64,000 bases of DNA, taken from positions 2,109,337 to 2,173,336 of the forward strand of contig NZ_CP146016.1 of assembly GCF_036967215.1 (NCBI RefSeq), read 5' to 3'. Of the stretch, positions 49,190 through 58,551 are shown piece by piece. The stretch's first letter is position 1. Each line of letters opens with the position of its first letter. Below the pieces are notes generated by a model. It saw only the letters and a list, made by a program, of their open reading frames with translations. It was not told the DNA's origin and did no database searches. This DNA comes from Sulfolobus tengchongensis. GTDB lineage: Archaea; Thermoproteota; Thermoprotei_A; Sulfolobales; Sulfolobaceae. Made by a program: the position numbers and the translations under genes.

Positions 49190-51730
49190 TTCTCTTCTAT
49201 CTTCAGCCAATACAACATCTGAGTGACCCTTCAATATTATGCTATGTGAGAATGGGCTAGGCACATTTGTTGGCCCAAAAGTATCGATTTTTATCTCACC
49301 TTCATTAACTTTCTTAAGAATCTCCTTGGCTCTCATTATATCCATATGATCTTCTAGTATTTCTCTAATGGTTTCCTTAAGCACTGGAAAGTTGTCCATT
49401 TCTTTTACCGCTTTAAGCAAAATTTCTGAATTTAATTCTCTTCGCTCTAAATTTGTCTCTCTTCCCTTGTATTTGCGTAAAATCATAAATGACCTTTCCG
49501 CACAATGTCTAAATCGTCTTTTTAACATCTCTGTTCTCATAACTGCCTTAGCTACAATTTCATAAACATTATCCACTGTAACCTTTGAAAACAGACTAGT
49601 AATATCATAATTTGGTAGTTCATTCTTCACACCTAATACGAATCCATTATCTGTAACAGATACCTTTACGTCAGTATCTAACTCCTCACTAAGTACATAA
49701 GCGAAAGCCCTGGATAACGCGTCTAAAGCTCTCCTTCCATATAAAGCATGAAATATATAATTCCTAACCCCCTCTTCATCGTCATATATTTCGATTAAAA
49801 TCAGATTATCAGATGGCACCTTCCCATTAGTGAAAAGATATTGCTCCAGAATATAAGTGTATATAGATATAGCTGCAGATTTACTAATCTCGTATTCCTT
49901 CGAAATTTGTTCTATTATTTCCTCTTTACGAACTCCCCTACGAATCATATCAGCAATCTCTCTTCTAAACTTACCTACCTCTAATGCGGATTCGTAAGCC
50001 AACGGAAGCATCTCGGAAAACCAGCTTGGAACAGTTGGCCTTTGTCCTATAGCCTCTTTCACAATTACCTTAGAGCCCTTACTCCCAATAAACTCATAGG
50101 TTCTACCACTCAAAACAAAAATATCACCCGGAGTTAGTATTTCTACAAATTCTTCTTCTAAATTTCCTACATATCTGCCCGTTTCTGTAATTACACTTAT
50201 CATTGCTTCATCCGGAATGGTTCCACTATTCGTGTAAAATATCATCCTGCTACCTTTCTTAGGATATATTAGCTTTTCATCCTTTATCCTTATCTTCGCG
50301 TAAACATTTTTTAACTCTAATCCGAAGAAATCACCACTTAGATACCGTAATATCAAGGAATACTCATCTTCACTAAGTTCTGAGAAGTTGTATGATCTTT
50401 TTATAATATTAAATAACTCTTCTTTATCAAGAGTTGAAATCAAACTTGCACCTACTATTAACTGTGAGAGAACATCTAACGGATTCTTAGGAACGTGTAT
50501 GTTATCGATCTTCCTATCTCTAGCTAACTTTGCTAGCACGGAGCACTCTACTAGATCGTCCCTATCAACTACAATTATCCTCCCTTTACTAATGTTTCTA
50601 ATATGATGGCCCGCACGTCCTATTCTTTGCAATAACCTACTTACACTTTTAGGACTACTAAGCAGTATCACTAAATCAATATATCCTATATCTATTCCTA
50701 ATTCCAAGCTTGTTGAGGATACTACTACTTTTAATAGGCCCTTTTTAAGTTTCTCTTCCACATCCAGTCTTACATCTCTACTAAGACTGCTATGATGAGC
50801 CTCTATTGAGTCAGTATCTAGAATCTTCTCGCTTTCAGCCAACTTCCTTAATTTATACGCGACTCTCTCCGTAGCATGCCTAGTATTTGTGAAAATAAGA
50901 GTAGTTCTATGCTTTTTTATTTCATTCAGTATAGTCTTATATATTCCCTCATCTACTTCACTTTCAGACGAATGTACTAGATCCTTGACTGGAGAAATAA
51001 CTTTAATATCAATAGGTTTTACGAATCTTGCATCAACTATTCTATATTCTCTACCTTTACCTACAAGAAACTGTGCTATTTCTTCTAAAGGAGAAACTGT
51101 AGCGCTTAGACCTATTCTAACGAATTCCTTTTTAGTAATTAAACTTCTAAATATCTCTAACATACCAGAAAGATATGCCCCTCTTTTGCTATTAGCCAAT
51201 TCATGTATTTCGTCAATTATTACCCATTTTACATCAGTGAGTTTCTGACTAAACTTAGGTGAAGTTATAGATATACCAAAAGATTCTGGTGTTGTTATTA
51301 AGATATGTGGTGGTCTTTTTAGCATTTTTTGCTTTTCATATGAAGTTGTGTCACTTGTTCTAATTCCAACTCTTACATCAGGTAATTTAGGATTTATTTG
51401 TCTTAGCTCACTAAGAGGTTCTAACAAATTCCGTTGCATATCGTTATTTAAAGCTCTTAATGGTGAAATGTAAACAGCGTAAACTTTATCCTCTAGCTCA
51501 CCCCGATCCCCCATTTCAAATAATGAGTCTAAAATTCCTAAAAATGCAGCTAATGTCTTTCCACTCCCGGTAGGGCTAGATACTAACACGTTGTAGTTTT
51601 GCTTTATTAGTGGAATTGCGGCTCTTTGAGGAGGCGTAAATGCTCCATATTTATCTTTAAACCATTTTGCAACATAAGGTCTAAGTAAATTGTATATTTC
51701 TTCGTCTGAATAAAAGTAAGTATTACTCAA
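49106..51730 (-). CDS. Lhr-type superfamily 2 DNA helicase (Hel112-like)
   Basis: An 874-residue SF2 helicase. Motif Q/I: FTPPQRAAIPLIKQNYNVLVSSPTGSGKTLAAFLG. Others: VYISPLRALNNDM (Ia), RIGLSATVSPLEE (III), WVIIDEIHELANSKRGAYLSG (DEIH, II), TLIFTNTRHATERVAYKL (IV), VVSSTSLELGIDIGYIDLVI (V) and RLLQRIGRAGHH (VI). The C-terminal part (about 420-874) is the Lhr-core wing and beta-barrel region. It matches the S. solfataricus Hel112 3'-5' helicase in size and kind. The start is a TTG at 51730. The gene heads towards the JAMM gene and overlaps it by 84 nt. Confidence 0.93.
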   Translation of the reverse strand: MSNTYFYSDEEIYNLLRPYVAKWFKDKYGAFTPPQRAAIPLIKQNYNVLVSSPTGSGKTLAAFLGILDSLFEMGDRGELEDKVYAVYISPLRALNNDMQRNLLEPLSELRQINPKLPDVRVGIRTSDTTSYEKQKMLKRPPHILITTPESFGISITSPKFSQKLTDVKWVIIDEIHELANSKRGAYLSGMLEIFRSLITKKEFVRIGLSATVSPLEEIAQFLVGKGREYRIVDARFVKPIDIKVISPVKDLVHSSESEVDEGIYKTILNEIKKHRTTLIFTNTRHATERVAYKLRKLAESEKILDTDSIEAHHSSLSRDVRLDVEEKLKKGLLKVVVSSTSLELGIDIGYIDLVILLSSPKSVSRLLQRIGRAGHHIRNISKGRIIVVDRDDLVECSVLAKLARDRKIDNIHVPKNPLDVLSQLIVGASLISTLDKEELFNIIKRSYNFSELSEDEYSLILRYLSGDFFGLELKNVYAKIRIKDEKLIYPKKGSRMIFYTNSGTIPDEAMISVITETGRYVGNLEEEFVEILTPGDIFVLSGRTYEFIGSKGSKVIVKEAIGQRPTVPSWFSEMLPLAYESALEVGKFRREIADMIRRGVRKEEIIEQISKEYEISKSAAISIYTYILEQYLFTNGKVPSDNLILIEIYDDEEGVRNYIFHALYGRRALDALSRAFAYVLSEELDTDVKVSVTDNGFVLGVKNELPNYDITSLFSKVTVDNVYEIVAKAVMRTEMLKRRFRHCAERSFMILRKYKGRETNLERRELNSEILLKAVKEMDNFPVLKETIREILEDHMDIMRAKEILKKVNEGEIKIDTFGPTNVPSPFSHSIILKGHSDVVLAEDRRELMKKLHDRVIEFLRQKGVNIDLEYTSV

Positions 51731-51770
51731 CCCATACTCTATTATCGTTGTTATTTAAAAAATACTTCTT

Positions 51771-53150
51771 TCATAATCCCTTAATAAATGCCACAAATGT
51801 ATAAAGATACGCAACGGAATAATACGCAAGCCAAATGAACGTTAGTAAGTTGTTATGAATAACATATGCTATTGAAGCTGACAAGAAAAATATGCCAAAA
51901 ATCAATATCGGATATCCTATATTACTCTTAGCTCTTTTACCTTTTGGAGTTACAACGTATTTTCTATTCTTTCTAAATGCGCTAATGGTACTAATTAAGA
52001 GAAATGGAGAAATTGCAACAGTATAGGCGGATAGTCTCCCTAAAGCTTTTATGGCTGTTATAGTGGTAAAACCAGTTCGCCTTGCACTACGTACAAAGAT
52101 AACCGCATAAACCGACAAAGTTAGTGCCCATATTATGAAAAATTGTAAATACATACTAAGTTCTACTCCCAGAAAAATGGCTATGGCATAAATAATTGCA
52201 CTTATAAATGTTAATATAATGGGAATATATTGCAATAAATAAGCTACAATCTCAAGCTTCTGCCAGAACTTTATCTTACTGCTTACAATATATTTAAATC
52301 TTCGAAGTAGTACTTCCATAGTTCCCATTGCCCACCTAGTTTGCTGTACGTAAAATGAAACCAAATTATCAGGAACTTCAACAAAAACTGGAGAGGAAGA
52401 TGCGCATATTCTAAAACCTTTATTTATGAGTCTTGCTCCTAATTCATAGTCATCTTGAATCATGTTGTAATCCCAACCATTTACAGCCTCTAAAGCCTTG
52501 CGTTTAAAAATCGTACCACAACCTATTGGAAGTACTTTAAACCCTAGTCTATCCCTGCCCCTCAATATAGATTTACTAGTTAATACCGTAGATATCATCA
52601 GTGCCCTAGCAAGAGAAGAGTGCAGAGAGTTTGTATATCCGTGCCATTCCATAGTAACCGCGTCACAACCTAAGTTTATCATATGAGAATACGCTCTAAT
52701 TAAAGAATCCTCTTCAATTCTAGCATCTACGTCTAAGGTCAAAATTAAGTCTCCACTACTTCTTTCTAATCCATATGTAAGTGCACCACTCTTATAGCCA
52801 AGTTTTTTCTCTCTTCTAAACACCTTTACGTTTAAACCAGATGGTATTTCAAGCATTGACAAGAGTTCATTAAAATACTTTTCATCGTCATCAGATACTA
52901 TTATTATTTCAAGTTTGCTCTTGTCCCACTTAGCCTTATATAAATTGTCAATCAGACCTTGTATTACATCTATACGCTCACCTTTAGTTGGCACTATTAT
53001 TGACAATTTAGGCAAACTATTATTATCATATGACAATAAAGAGTATATATATTCTTCATTTTTACCAAAAGTGTAGAAAATAATTTGGTTCCAAACTACG
53101 ATGGATGGGACTATGAAAATCAGTAAATTAAGTAATATGTTAAGTATCAT
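51771..53150 (-). CDS. Membrane glycosyltransferase, family 2
   Basis: A 459-residue processive-type GT2 in the cytoplasmic membrane. N-terminal TM helix (about 5-25), then the catalytic domain with LSIIVPTKGERIDVI, KSGALTYGLERSSGDLILTLDVDARIEEDSL (DxD), IQDDYELGARLINKG (the catalytic D) and FYVQQTRWAMGTMEVLL (QxxRW). At least four C-terminal TM segments are present. It resembles cellulose/hyaluronan synthase-like enzymes and probably adds sugars to a lipid, a glycan or an exopolysaccharide. It overlaps the SerK-like gene by 11 nt. Confidence 0.9.
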   Translation of the reverse strand: MILNILLNLLIFIVPSIVVWNQIIFYTFGKNEEYIYSLLSYDNNSLPKLSIIVPTKGERIDVIQGLIDNLYKAKWDKSKLEIIIVSDDDEKYFNELLSMLEIPSGLNVKVFRREKKLGYKSGALTYGLERSSGDLILTLDVDARIEEDSLIRAYSHMINLGCDAVTMEWHGYTNSLHSSLARALMISTVLTSKSILRGRDRLGFKVLPIGCGTIFKRKALEAVNGWDYNMIQDDYELGARLINKGFRICASSSPVFVEVPDNLVSFYVQQTRWAMGTMEVLLRRFKYIVSSKIKFWQKLEIVAYLLQYIPIILTFISAIIYAIAIFLGVELSMYLQFFIIWALTLSVYAVIFVRSARRTGFTTITAIKALGRLSAYTVAISPFLLISTISAFRKNRKYVVTPKGKRAKSNIGYPILIFGIFFLSASIAYVIHNNLLTFIWLAYYSVAYLYTFVAFIKGL

Positions 53151-53724
53151 CTATAGATATTGCCTTTTGGGGAATAATAAATTCATACACGTGTCTAGTA
53201 GTTTTAGGTGGAAATCTTAAGCCCCTATTGGCAATATCAATAATGTGCTGTTTATCTATCGCTGGTGGTACCAGATGTCCTATTAAGTCTTTTTCCACTG
53301 ATATGCCCAAAGAAAAGAGGAAACTCTCTACTATCTCTAATTTCCAATATAATTTATAAATACTATCAGCGCAGATAGATACATCTTCGTATTTTGCACA
53401 TATATTACCATCAGTATTTATAGAAGATAGTATGATTTTTGCCATTTGAGGTTTAGAGAACTTCCTATACCAAACATTGACGTGAATTGAAGGTGATTTA
53501 TAATCCACATAAATAACGGGTATTTTAGGTAATGAAACACGTAAAGCTGCTGTATATCTATGATGACCATCAAGAATAACGTGAGTATTCTCGTCAACTA
53601 CAATAGGTTTTATCGTCTTTAATCTCTGTAACTGCATAGAAATGTCAATAACTTTCTCTATTATTACATCTTCATGTGGTATTAAGTTTTTAGGCCTTTC
53701 CATTTCTATTCGAATAGTAGTCAC
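53140..53724 (-). CDS. SerK-like (ParB/Srx-fold) free serine kinase homolog
   Basis: A 194-residue ParB-fold protein. IVVDENTHVILDGHHRYTAAL holds the nucleotide-binding GHHR motif, and PHEDVIIEKV and RFPPKTTRHVYEFIIP match Thermococcus SerK (PHE, then YSPKTTRHVLPF) as I remember it. SerK phosphorylates free serine to O-phosphoserine, using ADP, for cysteine synthesis. Whether this one uses ADP or ATP is unknown. The frame begins at a GTG (53724) but could use the ATG at 53703 (MERPKNLIPHEDV), which would cut the overlap with nth from 35 to 14 nt. Confidence 0.75.
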   Translation of the reverse strand: MTTIRIEMERPKNLIPHEDVIIEKVIDISMQLQRLKTIKPIVVDENTHVILDGHHRYTAALRVSLPKIPVIYVDYKSPSIHVNVWYRKFSKPQMAKIILSSINTDGNICAKYEDVSICADSIYKLYWKLEIVESFLFSLGISVEKDLIGHLVPPAIDKQHIIDIANRGLRFPPKTTRHVYEFIIPQKAISIDDT

Positions 53725-54373
53725 AACACTCTTTAATTATACACGAATTACATAAAGGTTTTCTGGCTTTACAAGTTTGTCTTCCATGGGCTATTAACAA
53801 ATGATGAAGATGAAGAAGATCATAATTCGAAAAAATGTCTCTTAGCGTAGATGATATAACATTATAATTAGCGTTCTCTGGAACTATTCCTAATCTTTTA
53901 CTAACCCGCGAAATATGAGTATCTACTGGAAAAACCTTATACCCCTTACATGTTAGCAATACTACATCTGCAGTTTTTTCACCAATACCATCAAATTTAA
54001 GTAATTCATCCCTAGCATTATCTTTATTTAAAATGTTCTCAATTGATCCATCATATCTTTCCAATAATATTTTCGAAATATTCTTTAACCTATTAGCTTT
54101 AGTTTTATAAAGACCCGAAATCTTTAAGGCCTCTTCTATTTCACTTAAACTTGCACTAGCTAAATTTCCTGGATTTACCCCAATTTTTGTCTCGAGTAGT
54201 AAATATGCCCTGAGTGCGGATTTGTCGGTAGAGTTCTGCGATAAAATTGTAGCCACTAACACTTTGAAGCAGTCCTTGAACTTTAGCCAAACATAATAGG
54301 CTATGTAATCCTCAGCTTTTATAGTATAAGAATTTGAGAGCTTATCATAAAGAATGTTAGGTTTACATCTCAT
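53690..54373 (-). CDS. nth: Endonuclease III (base-excision DNA glycosylase)
   Basis: A 227-residue HhH-GPD DNA glycosylase/AP lyase that removes oxidised pyrimidines. Helix-hairpin-helix KFDGIGEKTADVVLLTC has the catalytic Lys, and PVDTHISRVSKRLGI has the catalytic Asp. The Fe-S loop is CKARKPLCNSCIIKECC (Cx6Cx2Cx5C). It begins the nth-serK-GT2-hel112 run of minus-strand genes; the next plus-strand gene is a small winged-helix protein. Confidence 0.94.
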   Translation of the reverse strand: MRCKPNILYDKLSNSYTIKAEDYIAYYVWLKFKDCFKVLVATILSQNSTDKSALRAYLLLETKIGVNPGNLASASLSEIEEALKISGLYKTKANRLKNISKILLERYDGSIENILNKDNARDELLKFDGIGEKTADVVLLTCKGYKVFPVDTHISRVSKRLGIVPENANYNVISSTLRDIFSNYDLLHLHHLLIAHGRQTCKARKPLCNSCIIKECCDYYSNRNGKA

Positions 54374-54429
54374 AACTCCAGAATACGCACTTTAGCTTAT
54401 AAGACATTTTTAAAATAGCTTATTACTCG

Positions 54430-54693
54430 ATGTATGAGATAGAAACAATTCTTGAAGCCATAAAAGATGGTGCTGTAAATCCAGGAGATGCAGTGATAAG
54501 AACTGGATTGCCAAGATATGAGGTTTTGGCGTTATTCCACATACTAGAAGAGTTGGGCTTAATAGAACCTATTTATTCTAAGGGGTCGCATAAGGCATTT
54601 AGACTTACCAAGAAAGGAGAAGAGGTTTTAGAAGGCTTAAAAAAGGGATATGAGATAAGTATAGTGGTAAAGACTAATCTTGCCCAAAGTTAA
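54430..54693 (+). CDS. Small winged-helix DNA-binding protein
   Basis: An 87-residue winged-helix protein: LEAIKDGAVNPGDAVIRTGLPRYEVLALFHILEELGLIEPIY, then SKGSHKAFRLTKKGEEVLEGLKKG. It has an HTH core and wing with no effector domain. It is divergent from nth (starts about 57 nt apart). Its last 20 nt overlap the end of upsB, so its transcript could be antisense to the pilin gene. A regulatory role on either neighbour is inference only. Confidence 0.7.
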   Translation: MYEIETILEAIKDGAVNPGDAVIRTGLPRYEVLALFHILEELGLIEPIYSKGSHKAFRLTKKGEEVLEGLKKGYEISIVVKTNLAQS

Positions 54694-55081
54694 AGTAATA
54701 ATAGTTACCATTTATTTCTAATATTATAGTAGTATTCTGATAAGACAAGTGTAGATTGTTTCCTATTATTTCACTTAATGGGACTAAGTCACTTGCACCT
54801 ACAGTATACTTTACGTTAAATGTAAGAGTGTTTATAATTACCTTATTTATCACAACTGGGTTCTGCCCATAATTATACACAAAGATTTCATTCGTGGAAC
54901 TGCCTAGAGGTATTAGACTGACCTTAGTACTCACAATATTTAGATATTTACCATAAGCCTCATTTGCTAACATTTTGTTATCTCCATATATCTGGTTGAA
55001 ATATAAGTATAATGGCAAAATTAGAGAAATCGTAATCATAATTACAATTAAGGTGGAAAAAATAGATGATATTGCCTTCAA
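54674..55081 (-). CDS. upsB: UV-inducible type IV pilin UpsB
   Basis: A 135-residue class III signal peptide protein. It begins MKAISSIFSTLIVIMITISLILPLY: a short charged leader, an Ala/Ile-Ser junction for PibD peptidase and a 20-residue hydrophobic helix that forms the pilus core. Two to three potential N-glycosylation sites lie in the exposed part. It starts at a TTG 14 nt after upsA. In Sulfolobus, UpsA and UpsB are the two pilins of the UV-induced pilus that brings cells together for DNA exchange and repair. Confidence 0.85.
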   Translation of the reverse strand: MKAISSIFSTLIVIMITISLILPLYLYFNQIYGDNKMLANEAYGKYLNIVSTKVSLIPLGSSTNEIFVYNYGQNPVVINKVIINTLTFNVKYTVGASDLVPLSEIIGNNLHLSYQNTTIILEINGNYYYFNFGQD

Positions 55082-55095
55082 TATTCCACCCCAGA

Positions 55096-55536
55096 TTAAG
55101 CTACTGACGCTAATACGTTCTGAACTACACTATAGGGCTTCCCATTTGGCAGATGACCTATTATTTCCACAGTATAATATTGCCCTGCAGTAATTTGACC
55201 GTTAATTTCACTTATATTTTGAACAGATTGTCCGGGTTGTAAAAGTTCTGGTTTAAACGTAACTGAAATAGTAGTATTGCCATTGATAATTTGGATACCA
55301 TCTAAGTACACTTCAACACTCCCAGTATTTGATATATAGTATTGCAAAAAGGCCTGATTGGCATTAGGATTTACATAAATACTTAGTTGTATCTGAAGAT
55401 TAGCGTTTTGGGTTAACGAGCTAAACATACCATTAGAATAGGCGTATAACAAACCGCCTAATACTAGAGTTATCGCTAACACTATTACTGTGCCCAGAAT
55501 CGATGAGATTCCTCTTCTCTTTTTGGAGCTATACAT
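55096..55536 (-). CDS. upsA: UV-inducible type IV pilin UpsA
   Basis: A 146-residue pilin. The class III signal peptide is MYSSKKRRGISSILGTVIV, with the basic leader KKRRG cut before ISS, then a long hydrophobic helix. The exposed beta domain (about 40-146) has Asn-rich NxT/NxS sites such as GNTTIS. It has its own promoter, described separately, and lies 74 nt after the upsF start region, so it may be transcribed independently and more strongly than the machinery genes. Confidence 0.88.
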   Translation of the reverse strand: MYSSKKRRGISSILGTVIVLAITLVLGGLLYAYSNGMFSSLTQNANLQIQLSIYVNPNANQAFLQYYISNTGSVEVYLDGIQIINGNTTISVTFKPELLQPGQSVQNISEINGQITAGQYYTVEIIGHLPNGKPYSVVQNVLASVA

Positions 55537-55561
55537 TCTTTTTCACCATTATCTCTTAACA

Positions 55562-55591
55562 AAAATATTCGAGGCACAGATTCCCGAAAAT
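55562..55591 (-). promoter_or_regulatory. upsA promoter with UV-box (ANTTTC) and TATA
   Basis: On the minus strand ATTTTC (55586-55591) matches the A-N-TTTC hexamer reported to give UV induction in Sulfolobus (with Tfb3). It is followed after about 15 nt by the TATA-like GAATATTTTTG (about 55560-55570), which lies roughly 25-35 nt before the ATG at 55536. Confidence 0.65.
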
Positions 55592-55609
55592 AACCTTAAT
55601 CTTTAGCTA

Positions 55610-57133
55610 TTAAATAAAGGCTAGGATGAAGTGGCCAAACGTTAATACGAGGGCTATACTTATAAAAACGATAACGAGTAATGGAAAGTTAAATATAGTA
55701 AATCGAGATATCCTGGCATACATTATACTGAGCGTTATACTATATATTAATGAAATAAAGTCGAGACCACCTATTGTTCTAATTTTACTCATAATACCTA
55801 AGGCAAAATAGAATATAAATGGAGTTATAACAGCGAGAGCACTAAACAATTGAAGGCTCTTTAATACTTTATTACGTAAGGATATATAGTTATTAAGAAT
55901 CAATGATGCATCTTTAAAGGTAAAACTATCTGCAAATCCTTTTTTATCTATATTCTCTATAAGCTCCAAAATAGAATTGACTATCCAGATATCTGTATTA
56001 ATGGTTGACAAAGGTCTGTTACTTCTGATAGTAACCGCAACCTTGTCTAAGAATTTTTTAAAATTAGGGTTGTCAGAGCTGATCTTTAATAAGGCACTTT
56101 TTAGGCTATATCCTAGTCTTAAATAATCAGCGATGTCAGCCAAAACAGATGGCAAATTATTCAAAATATTATCACCAAATGATATTCTACGATAGACTAT
56201 GAAAGAAAAAACTACAAACAATAAGTAAAATATTAGAAGATCATATTTTAAATTAAGATGCAGTAAAAACACCAATACAAGAGGTATTGGTAACATAAAT
56301 AATGAATTCTTGATCTCTTTCACATTTATTTTAACCTCATAACCTATGTTAGGTTGTATCGCAGTAATGTAAAAGAAGATCATAGGAGCTAATATTAGTG
56401 GCATCAATAAAGTAAATATATTTACTGATGAAGAAATATATTGAAATGCAAGTAAAATCATTGGAGTTACAAGAAATAACATGAATAAAATTTCTACTAG
56501 TTCATTTACCCTTTCAATATAATTTTGAAAGATAATATTTAAGTTCTCAATAGCCTCTGTTAATAGGTCCTTCAGCCTTTCTGACATGGAGATTCCTAAT
56601 ATTTCTCCACTAGTATAAATGCTGTATATTTTACCTAAAAAGTCCGATCTATGAACTTTAGCTCTACTTTCCATTGCAGAAAGAGAGGATTTGCCTAATA
56701 CCTCCACTTCCTTAGTGAGCAATAACGCCTCCTTTTTGAAACCTTTAAATACAGTGGAACTTCGTATTTCTTCGAATGTTTTGTATAAACTCTTACCTAA
56801 GAGGCTATTAACATAAGCGAAAAGAAGAAACATGGGTATTTCGTTTTCTATATTTTTTCTTTGTTCACTCTTTCTGATTTCAGTAACTATAAAAGGATAG
56901 AAATAAATAAAGATGTTTATCGTATTTATCAAAACAAAATAGTAACTAACTTTAATATATAAAAAGATAGAAATAAATGTGAATAATGGAATTAGCAAAA
57001 TTAACTTCTTGTATTCCTTATGAAGTTTCTCTATATCATCTCCGTAATACGCTATATTCTCGCTTATTCTTTTGCCTAAAAGACTAAATACGCCAAATTT
57101 CTTAACTAGTTCTTGTTTCAATTTTATCACCAA
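55610..57133 (-). CDS. upsF: UpsF, TadC-like pilus membrane platform protein
   Basis: A 507-residue integral membrane protein of the TadC/FlaJ-like class. It has several TM pairs (about 45-85, 210-260, 275-315, 430-505) split by two cytoplasmic domains, each with the pattern of the T2SSF fold. It anchors the ATPase UpsE to the membrane. It begins at the TTG 57133 (or GTG 57130) and overlaps upsE by about 30 nt, so it is translationally coupled. Confidence 0.86.
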   Translation of the reverse strand: MVIKLKQELVKKFGVFSLLGKRISENIAYYGDDIEKLHKEYKKLILLIPLFTFISIFLYIKVSYYFVLINTINIFIYFYPFIVTEIRKSEQRKNIENEIPMFLLFAYVNSLLGKSLYKTFEEIRSSTVFKGFKKEALLLTKEVEVLGKSSLSAMESRAKVHRSDFLGKIYSIYTSGEILGISMSERLKDLLTEAIENLNIIFQNYIERVNELVEILFMLFLVTPMILLAFQYISSSVNIFTLLMPLILAPMIFFYITAIQPNIGYEVKINVKEIKNSLFMLPIPLVLVFLLHLNLKYDLLIFYLLFVVFSFIVYRRISFGDNILNNLPSVLADIADYLRLGYSLKSALLKISSDNPNFKKFLDKVAVTIRSNRPLSTINTDIWIVNSILELIENIDKKGFADSFTFKDASLILNNYISLRNKVLKSLQLFSALAVITPFIFYFALGIMSKIRTIGGLDFISLIYSITLSIMYARISRFTIFNFPLLVIVFISIALVLTFGHFILAFI

Positions 57134-58523
57134 CAGTAATTCTGTTTAAATATAAATTGAAATCCTCTTGATCTAAGATATTGTCCTCTGCCAGTTTAGT
57201 GAGAATTTTAACTCGTCTCTTAATGTCATCTGCTATCTCAGATTCTGGTCTTTCATATACTTTAGAAATATACTTAATTCTATAGGATCTCTTTATCAAT
57301 TCGTTTACATCGTTAGGTAAAAAGGAATTGGAAGAAAATGACCACTTGAATATCTTTTTAAACTTAATTTTTCCCTTAACGTATACTAGCTCATATATTG
57401 ACCTTACAATACGCCTTATACTATCATTTTGATCTCTCTGTGAACCCAAAACTATGATGCCCCACAAATTTTGTAAAAATAATTTAGTTACATCCCTATT
57501 TAGAAGGCTTATTAACCTAGTTAATGCCTCTTGAGGATTTCCTGCATGAAACGTAGCTAGTGAACCGTGACCAGAAGCAGAAGCATGCACTAATGCCTCT
57601 ATTTCCTTACCTCTAACTTCTCCAATAACTAAATAATCAGGCCTATATCTTAATGATAATTTAGCTAAATCCATTAATGAGACCTCGAATTGTGAAGAAA
57701 TGGACTGCCTTGCGAAAAATCTAATCCAATTGTCATGAACTATATTTATCTCTGGAGTGTCTTCAATGGTAATTATCTTATAGAAGGGATTAACCATACT
57801 GAGTATTGAGTTAAGTAATGTAGTTTTCCCAGATCCAGTAGATCCCACAATTAAAAAGAACGGTTTATAGTCTAAGAGGAACCATAAATAAGCTAGCATT
57901 AAAGCACTTATTGAACCATTCTTCAGTAGTGATATGGGGCTTATTGGTTTTAACGGAAATTTCCTTATATCAAATGTAGAGCCTGGCAAGGAAATTTCTC
58001 TAGATATAGTTGCAGCAACTCTATGGCCTTCTGGCAAGGAAAACTCTAGATATGGTTTTGCTATATTAACTGGTTTATCCGCTCTATTGGCTAGCTTCTC
58101 AATAACTTTTAGCACTTGATCCTCAGATTCAAATATAATATTAGTGTATAATCTTGGAAATTTAGTAACTGTTCTGTGTACTACTGTCACAGGATACGAG
58201 AAACCTTTACACTCGATTTCCTCTACATAGGGATCAGCTAAGGGAACAGTTAATGCATCATAATTTAATTTTTTTCTTAGATGATATATAATTTTCTCAA
58301 TAGTGTCTTGACTGGTTACTCCTTTATCCCTTAGTAGTTTAATTGTAGTCTCTTCTAAATTAGATATCGTAGGAGACGAATAAATGTAATTCAATATATT
58401 AGCAAGTAGTGCGTTTTCTTTCTCACTTATCTTAGGCTCATCTATCTTATAGTAGGCTACTCCTTTCTCCTCAAATATAGTCACCTTAGCATTTAGGACC
58501 GAATACTCTTGCAAAATATTCAT
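57102..58523 (-). CDS. upsE: UpsE, pilus assembly ATPase
   Basis: A 473-residue type II/IV secretion ATPase. Walker A is LIVGSTGSGKTTLLNSILS, the Asp box is ITIEDTPEINI, Walker B is PDYLVIGEVRGKEIEALVHASASGHGSLATFHAGNP and the His box follows. The N-terminal domain includes LADPYVEEIECKGFSYPVTVVHR, typical of archaeal GspE-like ATPases. It powers UpsA/B pilus extension. Confidence 0.92.
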   Translation of the reverse strand: MNILQEYSVLNAKVTIFEEKGVAYYKIDEPKISEKENALLANILNYIYSSPTISNLEETTIKLLRDKGVTSQDTIEKIIYHLRKKLNYDALTVPLADPYVEEIECKGFSYPVTVVHRTVTKFPRLYTNIIFESEDQVLKVIEKLANRADKPVNIAKPYLEFSLPEGHRVAATISREISLPGSTFDIRKFPLKPISPISLLKNGSISALMLAYLWFLLDYKPFFLIVGSTGSGKTTLLNSILSMVNPFYKIITIEDTPEINIVHDNWIRFFARQSISSQFEVSLMDLAKLSLRYRPDYLVIGEVRGKEIEALVHASASGHGSLATFHAGNPQEALTRLISLLNRDVTKLFLQNLWGIIVLGSQRDQNDSIRRIVRSIYELVYVKGKIKFKKIFKWSFSSNSFLPNDVNELIKRSYRIKYISKVYERPESEIADDIKRRVKILTKLAEDNILDQEDFNLYLNRITVGDKIETRTS

Positions 58524-58551
58524 ATTATTTTTGAATCTAATAAAAACAAAC

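Noticed and set aside
53140-53724. Label as a ParB partition protein
   Set aside because: Only the GHHR fold motif is shared. The PHE and PKTTRHV segments fit SerK, and there is no HTH domain or ParA neighbour.
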